Source: QHCF01 sp003244275
GTDB taxonomy: Bacteria > Actinomycetota > Acidimicrobiia > Acidimicrobiales > QHCF01
Direction: 5' to 3'
NCBI GenBank assembly: GCA_036806345.1
Contig: DAIROT010000015.1
Location: 1 to 43,165 of the forward strand
Length of the DNA stretch: 43,165 nt
Below are positions 8,758 to 15,605 of this stretch, piece by piece. The position numbers were made by a program, and so were the translations under genes. The number at the start of each line of letters is the position of its first letter. The first letter of the stretch is position 1. The notes beneath the pieces were generated by a model that was not told where the DNA came from, made no database searches, and was given only the letters and a program-made list of their open reading frames with translations.

Positions 8758-10183
8758 AGCCGAGGCTACGGTCCCACATGGCACTCCACTGCTTCCGGAA
8801 GAACCTGACGAGGGCAGGGCTGCCTCGGCCCAAATGGAGGAGAGCAACCCCCATGAGCACGAGTATCAGGCCTGTCACGGACATCCACAGGGCGTCCACC
8901 CCGGTGAAGGGCAAAATGGAACTGTTGGAAGTGGTCCCAGGACCCGTGCCATTACTAGAGCCACCGTTGGCACCCCCGCCCCTGGCCGCGCCGGGTCCCC
9001 CGCCGGATGCGCCGGTGCCTGGACTGGTGCCGCCGGCACCTGGAGCGGTGTTGCCTGGCGCAGTGCCGCCTGGAGTTGTGTTCCCCGAGATGGTGTTGCC
9101 GGGAGCGGTGGTGGTCGGGCCGGTGGCGAGGCCGGGACCGACCGTGATGGCGAGGGGTCCACTGGTGACCGAGCCGGCCGCATTAGTGGCCGTTATGGAG
9201 AAGGTGTAGGTCCCGCCAGCACTGGGAGTGCCCGAGAGAGCCCCGGTAGCGCTATCGAGGGTCAGCCCGGTCGGCAGGTTGCCGCTGGCCACCGTGAAGG
9301 TCGGGGCAGGGGAGCCCGAGGCGGTGAAGGAATAGGAATAGGGAGTGCCGACGGTCGCCGCTGGCGGAGTATCAGCGGTGAAGGCCGGGGTACTGGGCGC
9401 CGGCGTCGAGCACGTCGGCTTGGTGATGGTGTCGTGGATCAACGTCACCGCGCCGGCCCCCGATGCCTGCTCTCCGCCCAGCAGCCGACCGTCCACGGTC
9501 ACGCCATTGCCCAGAGAGATGTCGTCGTGGGCCAGGATGGTGCCCCGGAAGGTAGAACCTGCTCCCAGGGTCGCAGCGCTGCCCACCTTCCAGAAGACGT
9601 TGCACGACTGGGCACCGCGGATCAGGCTGACATTGCCGGTGCCCCCCGTGATCAGCGTGCTGGCGGTCTGGAAGATGAAGACCGAGTTTGGATTGTTCTG
9701 GCCGTCGAGAACCAGCGTTCCCGTCATCCCGAAGGTCCCCGAAGCCGAGTCATAGACCCCGGCCGTCAGCGTCTGGCCCGCCAACTCGGTGGGAACCATG
9801 GTCGGGCTTTGCCCGGCAGCGTCGTTGTAGGCGGTCGTCAGTGCGGCCTTCGCCTGCTGGGTGGCCGTGTCATTGGGGTTGGGACTGGTGTGGTTGGCTC
9901 CGGTCAGGGCGACGCAGTTGGCGCTGGGGCAGGCCGCGAACCCGGTCTCAGAGGAGGTCGGAGACGACCCGACATCCCCGGCGATGGTGGTCATGCCGGT
10001 GTTGGTGATGCCCGAGCCGGCCAGGACGGCGTAGCTGTCAGCCGTGCCGAGCGGTACTCCTGTCGCCGCTGCCTGGGCGCCCCCCACGAACGCGCCCACC
10101 AGCCCAGCTGAGAACAGCACGGTCAGGATCGCTACCGATGCGGCGCCAATACGCCCCCCCCGCACATTCTTTAAAAACCTCAT
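8756..10183 (-). CDS. Secreted DUF3494 (ice-binding-type) protein with Ig-like domain and LPFTG anchor
   Basis: A 475-aa surface protein. From the ATG at 10183 there is a signal peptide (basic MRFLKNVRGGR, then a hydrophobic stretch to GGAQA, cleavage near residue 38). Residues about 44-230 are a DUF3494 beta-solenoid: LGTADSYAVLAGSGITNTG, TIAGDVGSSPTS, AGVYDSASGTFGMTGTLVLD, NVFWKVGSAATLGAGSTFRG and TILAHDDISLGNGVTVDGRL. Next comes a putative Ig (He_PIG type) domain with GTPYSYSFTASGSPAPTF and GLTLDSATGALSGTP, a Gly/Thr/Asn/Pro linker, then LPFTG, a hydrophobic helix and a basic tail, the layout of a sortase substrate. The family includes ice-binding proteins of polar microbes, but many members are untested, so ice binding is only a possibility. 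A GTG at 10216 is an alternative start. Confidence 0.87.
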   Translation of the reverse strand: MRFLKNVRGGRIGAASVAILTVLFSAGLVGAFVGGAQAAATGVPLGTADSYAVLAGSGITNTGMTTIAGDVGSSPTSSETGFAACPSANCVALTGANHTSPNPNDTATQQAKAALTTAYNDAAGQSPTMVPTELAGQTLTAGVYDSASGTFGMTGTLVLDGQNNPNSVFIFQTASTLITGGTGNVSLIRGAQSCNVFWKVGSAATLGAGSTFRGTILAHDDISLGNGVTVDGRLLGGEQASGAGAVTLIHDTITKPTCSTPAPSTPAFTADTPPAATVGTPYSYSFTASGSPAPTFTVASGNLPTGLTLDSATGALSGTPSAGGTYTFSITATNAAGSVTSGPLAITVGPGLATGPTTTAPGNTISGNTTPGGTAPGNTAPGAGGTSPGTGASGGGPGAARGGGANGGSSNGTGPGTTSNSSILPFTGVDALWMSVTGLILVLMGVALLHLGRGSPALVRFFRKQWSAMWDRSLG

Positions 10184-10519
10184 TTTAGGATCTTTCTGAT
10201 CGCGCAGAAGGCTCACTGGGTTGTTGAGGTAGGTGTTTTAGTGGATTTTATTTGATCCTGAAGAAAGCACTAGTTTGGACGGGCATTAGGACGACCACCA
10301 CCACCACCACCACATACCCGGCTCCTCTCGTCCCTCTGCTTCCGCACTCGTTACGTTAAGGACAAGTCGAGAGGAAAGGTATCGGTCGAAACGATGATTT
10401 TTCGGAGGTCTAACCTCGATAATTCGCCTGAGCCTGGAAATCCACAGGCTCTAGCNNNNNNNNNNCAGTCAACCGGGTCCAGCCGTTCCTGGATGAATGA
10501 TCGAGGCTAAGCTCTCGGT
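10184..10519. other. Intergenic region between divergent DUF3494 and histidine-kinase genes
   Basis: About 336 bases without a credible gene and visibly less GC-rich than the flanks near 10190-10260. It carries six ACC units (10294-10311), a short hairpin TCGGAGGT/ACCTCGA around 10402-10419, a 7-bp hairpin GAGCCTG/CAGGCTC at 10430-10451, and an assembly gap at 10456-10465. Promoters of both flanking genes must lie here. I recognise no known riboswitch class. Confidence 0.6.
10456..10465. other. Assembly gap (10 N)
   Basis: Ten undetermined bases, most likely a fixed-length scaffold join. The true length and content of the gap are unknown, and promoter or leader sequence of the histidine kinase may be missing. 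Confidence 0.95.
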
Positions 10520-11707
10520 ATGGCGACAAAGGGGTGGATTCGTCGATTCCCCCCGCCTCCACTGCGCTTATTGGGGCCGCTGGCGGCGCTGACCCTGGGC
10601 CTGGTGGGCCAACCCATGCTCTGGCAGCAGGCCTCGGACCAAGCCACTGGCCTGCATGCTCCCGATGCTCTGGGAGCGGTCCTGGTGTTAGCGGCCACCT
10701 GGCCCCTGGCCTTGCTCTCCCGGCGTCCGATACCTGTTCTAGCGGTGACTTCGGCCGCCTTCTTCGCCTATAGCACCCTCGACTACCCGGCCTCACCGGG
10801 CGACTTTGGTCCCCTGGTGGCCCTGGGCTGGGTGGTGGTATTTTGCGGGCCAGGTGTCGGCTGGGTGTCGACGGGGCTGGTGTCGGGCGCCATGGTGGTA
10901 GCCGCCCTTTTGCGCCGGGGAGACCACCAACTCGCCACACTGCTGGGTGACAGTGTGGTGGTGCCGGCCGCTGCCCTGGTGGCCCTGTTGGTACGGGTGC
11001 GCCGGGCTCAAGATGACCTGGGGCGCCGGGAACAGGCCCTGGAGTCCGAACGGCTCAACCTGGCGACCCAACAGGCCGCCTCAGCAGAGCGGCTTCACAT
11101 CGCTCGGGAGCTGCACGATGCGGTGGGCCACGGTTTAACCCTCACTGCCCTGCGGGCTGAGGCGGCTTGCCTCCTCCTCGACAGCGAGCCTGGGCGCGCC
11201 CGGCAGCTGTTGGCTGAGGTCGCCCAGACTGGTCGGTCGGCTCAGTTGGAGTTGCACTCGCTGGTGGCGGTGCTGCGAGAAGACGTGGCTGGGGCCGACG
11301 GGCCGGCCGAGGTGGCGGCTTGCCGTGAAGAGGTGCAAGAAGTCCTACGGCGCTTCGCCGGGCCGGATCTCGACATCGACCTCCAGGTCTCAGGGGCCTC
11401 TCGTGTTCTGGGCGATGTTCTTGATGTCACGGTGGCCGCCATCGTGGCCGAGGGCCTCAGCAACATTGCGCGCCACGCCCAGACAGCCCAGGGCACGGTG
11501 AGATTGTGCTTCGGTGAGACCAGCTTGGTGGTGGAGGTGGCCGACGACGGCCCAGGGCCGCCCGAGCCCATTGCCACTGGGTTTGGCCTGAAAGGGGCAG
11601 TGGAGCGAGCCACCGCGGTGGGCGGCGAGCTGGCCTTTGGCCCGAATCCCGGAGGGGGCGCCCTGCTCAGGGCCGTCCTTCCCTATGCCCGGACACCGCC
11701 GCGGTGA
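10520..11707 (+). CDS. NarL-type membrane sensor histidine kinase
   Basis: A 395-aa kinase. Residues 15-160 hold several hydrophobic segments (PLAALTLGLVG, LGAVLVLAATWPLALL, VLAVTSAAFFAYS, LVALGWVVVFCG, VVPAAALVALLV), so the sensor part is mostly membrane-embedded with no large outer domain. A short coiled linker leads to the HisKA_3 box RLHIARELHDAVGHGLT, with H199 as phospho-acceptor. The ATP-binding domain shows EGLSNIARHA (N box), VADDGPG (G1) and GFGLKGAVERA (G2). The stop overlaps the response-regulator start by 4 bases. The signal is unknown. The divergent DUF3494 gene could be a target, but nothing in the sequence proves it. Confidence 0.9.
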   Translation: MATKGWIRRFPPPPLRLLGPLAALTLGLVGQPMLWQQASDQATGLHAPDALGAVLVLAATWPLALLSRRPIPVLAVTSAAFFAYSTLDYPASPGDFGPLVALGWVVVFCGPGVGWVSTGLVSGAMVVAALLRRGDHQLATLLGDSVVVPAAALVALLVRVRRAQDDLGRREQALESERLNLATQQAASAERLHIARELHDAVGHGLTLTALRAEAACLLLDSEPGRARQLLAEVAQTGRSAQLELHSLVAVLREDVAGADGPAEVAACREEVQEVLRRFAGPDLDIDLQVSGASRVLGDVLDVTVAAIVAEGLSNIARHAQTAQGTVRLCFGETSLVVEVADDGPGPPEPIATGFGLKGAVERATAVGGELAFGPNPGGGALLRAVLPYARTPPR

Positions 11708-12408
11708 TCCGGGTGGTGATCGTGGACGACGAGTCCATCGTGGTGGAGTCCCTGGCGATGATCCTCAGCTGCGAAGAGGACCTGGAAGTGGTGGGTACCG
11801 CCGGCGATGGGGCCGAGGCGTTGGAGTGCGTCGAGCGGGTGGGCCCCGACGTGGTGGTCATGGACCTGAAGATGCCGGGCATGGACGGGATCACCGCCAC
11901 CCGCCATTTGGTGGCCGGGGGACGAGATCATCCCACCGTGCTGGCTCTTACCACCCTGGCCACCGAGGATCTGGCCCTGGATGCCATCCGGGCCGGTGCC
12001 GCCGGGTTCTGCGCCAAGGCCGACCCGCCTGGCGCACTGGCCCAGGCCATTCGGGCGGTGGCCAAGGGCGACGCGGTGGTCTCCCCCATCGTGCTGGGCG
12101 CCCTGTTGAATCGTCTGGTCCGACCTACGGGGCCATCTCCCGCAGAGGCAGGTCCCGCAGAGGTTGGGAGGGGGGCGTGCACGGCGCGGGAACGTGACGT
12201 GCTGGTGGCCCTGAGCCGGGGTGAGACCAACGGCCAGGTGGCGGCAGGGCTATTCATCTCCGAAGCCACGGTGCGGACCCACATTGGCCATCTACGAACC
12301 AAGCTCGGAGCCAGGAACCGAGCTGAGCTGGTGGTGCGGGCCTGGGAGCGGGGTCTGAACCGACCCACCGCTGGTTCTGCGGGCGCAGGGAGCCTGGAGC
12401 CACCCTAA
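11704..12408 (+). CDS. NarL/LuxR-family response regulator
   Basis: A 234-aa partner of the preceding kinase. The receiver domain spans residues 1-120 with the acidic pair D8-D9, phospho-acceptor D54 in VVMDLKMPGMDG, the conserved ALTTL segment, and a lysine in CAKADPP. The C-terminal LuxR helix-turn-helix is intact: LVALSRGETNGQVAAGLF, ISEATVRTHIGHLRTKLGA and RNRAELVVRAWE. The GTG start sits in the kinase stop (GTGA). The gene converges on the flotillin gene with only 18 bases between the stops. Confidence 0.93.
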   Translation: MIRVVIVDDESIVVESLAMILSCEEDLEVVGTAGDGAEALECVERVGPDVVVMDLKMPGMDGITATRHLVAGGRDHPTVLALTTLATEDLALDAIRAGAAGFCAKADPPGALAQAIRAVAKGDAVVSPIVLGALLNRLVRPTGPSPAEAGPAEVGRGACTARERDVLVALSRGETNGQVAAGLFISEATVRTHIGHLRTKLGARNRAELVVRAWERGLNRPTAGSAGAGSLEPP

Positions 12409-12426
12409 TTGGGGACAGCCAGCCGG

Positions 12427-13842
12427 TTAGCCAGGCGTGGTCCGGCCCGACGTGAGAGGCGAGGGGGTCGGATCACGATGAGCCCCGTTGTCACCAGACC
12501 CCGGAGCGCCCCCGGCCGGGTCTGGGTTGGGCCTGCTGCCAACCGACTTGCGCAGGGTGTCATAGATGGACAGTCCCTGCGCCACCACCCCGGCGACCAA
12601 CTCATTGACTCCCTCGGTGCCATTCAGGACCGTGAGGTTCGAGCCGGATATGCCAGTGGCCGCCGCCTCGACGAGCGAGGGGAGTAGGTCCACCAGCTTG
12701 TTGGCGGCAATCAGCGCCTGATTTTCCCCCTGGAGGGCGTCAGCTCGGGCATTGAGGGCGTCGGCGTCGGCCGCCGCGGTGGTGCGTTGGGCGTAGGCGT
12801 CACCGTCGGCATGAGCCTTGGTCGCCTCACTCTCGGCCGCCGCCTTTACCTTGGCCGCCTCGGCGTCAGCCGCGGCGATCTGGCGACGGCGATTGGCCTC
12901 GGCTTCGGTATTGAGCTTGGTCGTGTCCCGGCCAGCCTCGGCCAGAGTGCGCTGCTTGAACGCCTCGGCCTCGGTGTTGAGCTTGATGGTGTCCCGGTTG
13001 GCCCCGCTGAGGGTCCGCTGCTTGTAGGCCTCGGCGTCGGCCGGTCGGCGGACCTCCGACTCCAGGCGCTTGTCGGTGAGCTGAGCCGTGCGCTCCGCCA
13101 GGGCAGTCTGCTGCTCGATGACATCCTGGGAGGCCCGGGCCTCGGCCAGCGGGCCAGCCTGGGCCGCTCGAGCACTGGCCTCCTGGGTCTCGGCCGCGAA
13201 CCCGGCCTGCTTGATCTCGGTGTCCCTCATGTACTGGGCCTTGAGGGCGGAGGCTTCCTGCTCTCGCTGGGTGGCCTCCTGGTCGGACTTGGCCGCCGCG
13301 ATACGGGCCTGACTGGCTACGGCGGCGGCATGGGGGGCAGCCAGATTGTTGATGTAGCCGGTGGCGTCCACGATCTCTTGGATCTGAAGGGCATCCACCA
13401 CGATCCCGAGCTTCTCCATCTCGGCATGACTGCCGTCCTTGACCTCTTGAGCCAGGCGGTCCCTTTCCCGAATGATCTCCTCGACGGTGAGCCCACCCAC
13501 GATGGATCGGAGGTGGCCGGCGAAGATGCGACCCACCAGCTCCTCCATCTTCTCCTGCTCGGCCAGGAAGCGACGGGCGGCATTGGCTATGGACACCGAG
13601 TCGTCACCGATCTTGAATACCGCCACCGCCCGGACGTGCAGGAGGATCCCCTGGGTCGTGACGCAGTCCTCGGCGATCTCCGCCTCCTGGAGCGAGAGGG
13701 AGAGCACGCGGGCCTTCTGCTTCACGGGGAGGACGAAGCATCCGTGGCCGGTCACGATCCGGAACTGAGTCTCTGGGTCCCGGTGCTTCGAACCTGAGAT
13801 CAGCAACGCCTCGTTGGGTGCGGGCACATGCCAGAAGAACAT
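12427..13842 (-). CDS. Flotillin-like SPFH-domain protein
   Basis: A 471-aa FloT-type scaffold protein of membrane microdomains. I place the start at the ATG at 13842, which has a strong GGAGGAGG five bases upstream; a longer reading to a GTG at 13944 would run through the end of the preceding gene. The N-terminal SPFH part (FFWHVPAPNEALLISGSKH, GHGCFVLPVKQKARVLSLSL, TTQGILLHVRAVAVFKIGDD) is followed by RSIVGGLTVEEIIRERDRLA and a long Ala/Glu/Gln/Arg-rich coiled coil. That coil contains a 22-residue repeat (KQRTL...RDT.KLNTEAEA). The C-terminus has LVDLLPSLVEAAA and a polar Pro/Gly/Ser tail. It is the last gene of an operon with an NfeD-like and a four-cysteine protein. Confidence 0.92.
   Translation of the reverse strand: MFFWHVPAPNEALLISGSKHRDPETQFRIVTGHGCFVLPVKQKARVLSLSLQEAEIAEDCVTTQGILLHVRAVAVFKIGDDSVSIANAARRFLAEQEKMEELVGRIFAGHLRSIVGGLTVEEIIRERDRLAQEVKDGSHAEMEKLGIVVDALQIQEIVDATGYINNLAAPHAAAVASQARIAAAKSDQEATQREQEASALKAQYMRDTEIKQAGFAAETQEASARAAQAGPLAEARASQDVIEQQTALAERTAQLTDKRLESEVRRPADAEAYKQRTLSGANRDTIKLNTEAEAFKQRTLAEAGRDTTKLNTEAEANRRRQIAAADAEAAKVKAAAESEATKAHADGDAYAQRTTAAADADALNARADALQGENQALIAANKLVDLLPSLVEAAATGISGSNLTVLNGTEGVNELVAGVVAQGLSIYDTLRKSVGSRPNPDPAGGAPGSGDNGAHRDPTPSPLTSGRTTPG
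12896..13040. repeat. 66-bp tandem repeat inside the flotillin coiled coil
   Basis: Units beginning GCCTCGGC start at 12896, 12962 and 13028, a 66-bp period. The first two are full and about 80% alike by eye; the third is partial. The period encodes exactly 22 residues, about six helical turns, so repeat number would change the coiled-coil length without a frameshift. Confidence 0.75.
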
Positions 13843-13890
13843 CTGGGCCTCCTCCGAGAGCTGGGAGACCCAGCCTAGGAGACCAGCTGG

Positions 13891-13923
13891 GAGCGTCAGC
13901 CCAGGTTGAGTGGGCTGACGCTC
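13891..13923. terminator. Perfect hairpin at the NfeD-like/flotillin junction
   Basis: Arms GAGCGTCAGCCCA (13891-13903) and TGGGCTGACGCTC (13911-13923) form a perfect 13-bp stem with a 7-base loop. It covers the last codons and the stop of the NfeD-like gene and lies 49 bases before the flotillin start. It could attenuate readthrough or stabilise the upstream message. No T-run follows. Confidence 0.6.
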
Positions 13924-14114
13924 ACCGATCGGGCTGTCCGGCACTCGACGACAACCACCCTGGTGTTCTTGGCCACTGGCTCGTCGGACCAGGCGGCAAA
14001 GGCCTCGGTGCCCCCGCGTACCGGTACTACCACCTCGCCCGGGTGGCCGATCACGATGGGCACCGTCACCCAGCCGATGGTGCCGACCAGGTCCTGGCTC
14101 GCATCATCTGGCAC
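13896..14114 (-). CDS. NfeD-like soluble OB-fold protein
   Basis: A 72-aa protein that fits the C-terminal OB-fold of NfeD/YuaF-type flotillin partners: LVGTIGWVTVPI, then GEVVVPVRGGTEAFAAWSDE, then TRVVVVECRTARSVSVSPL. The two or more membrane helices normally found before this domain are absent. The GTG at 14114 is the best start because it sits 4 bases after the stop of the preceding gene; the frame stays open to 14264, but that part overlaps a better gene in another frame. NfeD genes and flotillin genes commonly pair, which supports the call. In such pairs the OB domain is thought to help flotillin assembly. Confidence 0.72.
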   Translation of the reverse strand: MPDDASQDLVGTIGWVTVPIVIGHPGEVVVPVRGGTEAFAAWSDEPVAKNTRVVVVECRTARSVSVSPLNLG

Positions 14115-14118
14115 TTGG

Positions 14119-14316
14119 CTACCGAGAGGGCTGGTTGGGGTCAACCATCCAGCCGGCCTGTGACACTCTCCGAGGCTCGTGGAACAGGCAGCCATCGGGA
14201 CAGGCGAACGGCAGGCTCTGGTTGGCGTCAACCCGGCACCGTTCGAGCCTTTCGCCCTCGCCAACCGTCTGCATCACGTAGTGGCGACAATCCTGGTTGA
14301 CAGTCACGGCACCCAT
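14119..14316 (-). CDS. Small four-cysteine protein upstream of NfeD-like/flotillin
   Basis: A 65-aa protein with NQDCRHYVMQTV, ERCRVDANQSLPF and ACPDGCLFHEPR. The four cysteines (C10, C27, C39, C43) and histidines could bind zinc or an Fe-S cluster. The pattern CRHY...ERCR..AN...PFACPDGCLFFEPR resembles a small conserved actinobacterial family that I recall without a known function. The ATG at 14316 is preferred over a TTG at 14331. Its stop is 4 bases from the NfeD-like start, so the two are co-transcribed with flotillin. The 56 bases to the divergent Nudix gene hold the promoters. No signal peptide is seen, so it is probably cytoplasmic. Confidence 0.75.
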   Translation of the reverse strand: MGAVTVNQDCRHYVMQTVGEGERLERCRVDANQSLPFACPDGCLFHEPRRVSQAGWMVDPNQPSR

Positions 14317-14372
14317 CTTGTCAGGTCCCAACTTGGCGCCAGGGGCGCCAGTCAGCCATTAGCGTCCAAGGG

Positions 14373-15077
14373 GTGGAGCTGCCAGTCTCGACTCGGGATC
14401 TGTTGCGCTGGAGCGAGGCGCTGGCCGGGATTGCCCGCACCGGGCTCGGCTTCACCCAGAATCTCTACGAGAAGGAGCGCTTCGAGGAGGTGCTCAAGGT
14501 GGCCGCTGACATCCGCACCTGCGCCGAGGAGGAGATCCCGGCCAACGGATCGGCTATCGCGTCGGCCAGCCTGGTCCATGACTGGCTGGAGGTAGTGGGT
14601 CAGGGAGTGGCCGGCTACGTGACGCCCAAGGTGGCCGTGGGAGCGGTGGTCGGCAATGACCAGGACGAGATGCTGCTGGTGAAGCGGGCCGATTCAGGCG
14701 TTTGGCTCTATCCCACCGGATGGGCAGACGTGGGCTACTCGGCGTCCGAGGTGGTGGTCAAGGAGGTGAGGGAGGAGACCGGGATCGAGTCCGAGCCGCT
14801 GAGGCTTATCGCAGTACTGGATGGGCTGAGGCTGGGGTTCACCCGAGTGCCTCTGTACTCGCTGCTCTTCCACTGCCGGGCCATCGGTGGCGAGCTGCGC
14901 GCCCATCCGCTGGAGTGTGCCGCGGTCGGCTGGTTCGCCGAGGACGACATGCCGTTCCCCCTGGCCGGCGAGCAGCACTGGAGTCCGCATGCCTTCGCCG
15001 CCCTGCGGGGCGAGGAGGTGGATGTCTTCTTCGACCGCCCCCGCAACCCGACCTGGCGAGGTGGGGAGCCCGATTGA
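14373..15077 (+). CDS. Nudix hydrolase with N-terminal helical domain
   Basis: A 234-aa Nudix-superfamily pyrophosphatase with the helical N-terminal domain (LLRWSEALAGIARTGLGFTQ, then ERFEEVLKVAADI) seen before some ADP-ribose-type Nudix hydrolases. The catalytic domain starts near residue 85 with VTPKVAVGAVV. WLYPTGWADVGYSASEVVVK and EVREETGIE form the Nudix box. Compared with the consensus GX5EX7REUXEEXGU, the first Glu is Tyr and the Arg is Lys, while the metal-binding EVREE core is kept. The substrate cannot be told from sequence. The GTG start is poorly supported by its upstream bases. It overlaps the next gene by 4 bases. Confidence 0.85.
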   Translation: MELPVSTRDLLRWSEALAGIARTGLGFTQNLYEKERFEEVLKVAADIRTCAEEEIPANGSAIASASLVHDWLEVVGQGVAGYVTPKVAVGAVVGNDQDEMLLVKRADSGVWLYPTGWADVGYSASEVVVKEVREETGIESEPLRLIAVLDGLRLGFTRVPLYSLLFHCRAIGGELRAHPLECAAVGWFAEDDMPFPLAGEQHWSPHAFAALRGEEVDVFFDRPRNPTWRGGEPD

Positions 15078-15541
15078 AGGGTGAGGGTCGCCAGACGGTG
15101 CGTATTGAGGAGGTCATCGAGGTGTGTCCCGGGCTGGTGGCCGCCTTCGCCCGTCTGATCCCTCAGCTCTCGCGCTCGTCCCCTCCCCCGGGTAGGGCCG
15201 AGCTGGAGGAGATGGTCGCCTGTCCCACGACCAATCTGCTGGTGGCCCAGGATGCCAGGCTCGGTTCNNNNNNNNNNGTGGGTGCTCTCACCCTGGCAGT
15301 CTTTCGGATTCCCACCGGGGTGCGGGCCTGGATCGAGGACGTGGTGGTGGACGAGTCGGCCCGGGGACGAGGGGTGGGCGAGGCCCTGACCGCCGAGGCC
15401 CTGCGCCGGGCGGCCGTGGCCGGGGCCCGCACGGTTGACCTCACCTCCCGGTCCTCCCGGGAGGCGGCCAACAGACTTTACCGTCGGCTCGGGTTCGCGC
15501 CCCGGGAGACCAACGTCTACCGGTGGGAGCAGTCGGGCTGA
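15074..15541 (+). CDS. GNAT N-acetyltransferase, interrupted by an assembly gap
   Basis: An acetyl-CoA-dependent N-acetyltransferase of about 155 aa. The acetyl-CoA loop is VVVDESARGRGVGEALTAEA, and the C-terminal GNAT features are TVDLTSRSSREAANRLYRRL and GFAPRETNVYRW. Ten N at 15268-15277 fall in the loop before the VGALTLAVF strand. Reading through them keeps frame, and the spacing is close to what the fold needs, so the gap may be nearly correct in size. The TTG at 15074 overlaps the Nudix stop; a GTG at 15098 is an alternative. The substrate is unknown. Confidence 0.83.
   Translation: MKGEGRQTVRIEEVIEVCPGLVAAFARLIPQLSRSSPPPGRAELEEMVACPTTNLLVAQDARLGXXXXVGALTLAVFRIPTGVRAWIEDVVVDESARGRGVGEALTAEALRRAAVAGARTVDLTSRSSREAANRLYRRLGFAPRETNVYRWEQSG
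15268..15277. other. Assembly gap (10 N) inside the GNAT gene
   Basis: Ten undetermined bases. They interrupt one gene whose two halves belong to the same fold and frame, so the join is probably right, but the exact residues are unknown. Confidence 0.95.
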
Positions 15542-15605
15542 GCTCCTTCCCCGCCGGTAGAGTTCTGCCGTGGCTTCGCGTGACCTCGAGGAGGGCTCAA
15601 GCCTG

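Noticed and set aside
10294..10311. Six ACC units as a possible CRISPR or functional repeat
   Set aside because: A simple trinucleotide run in an intergenic region, without spacers or repeat structure. I saw no CRISPR array in the window.
13843..13944. N-terminal extension of flotillin from a GTG at 13944
   Set aside because: The extension would overlap the NfeD-like gene and its hairpin, whereas the ATG at 13842 has a strong GGAGGAGG at the right distance and fits the SPFH family start.
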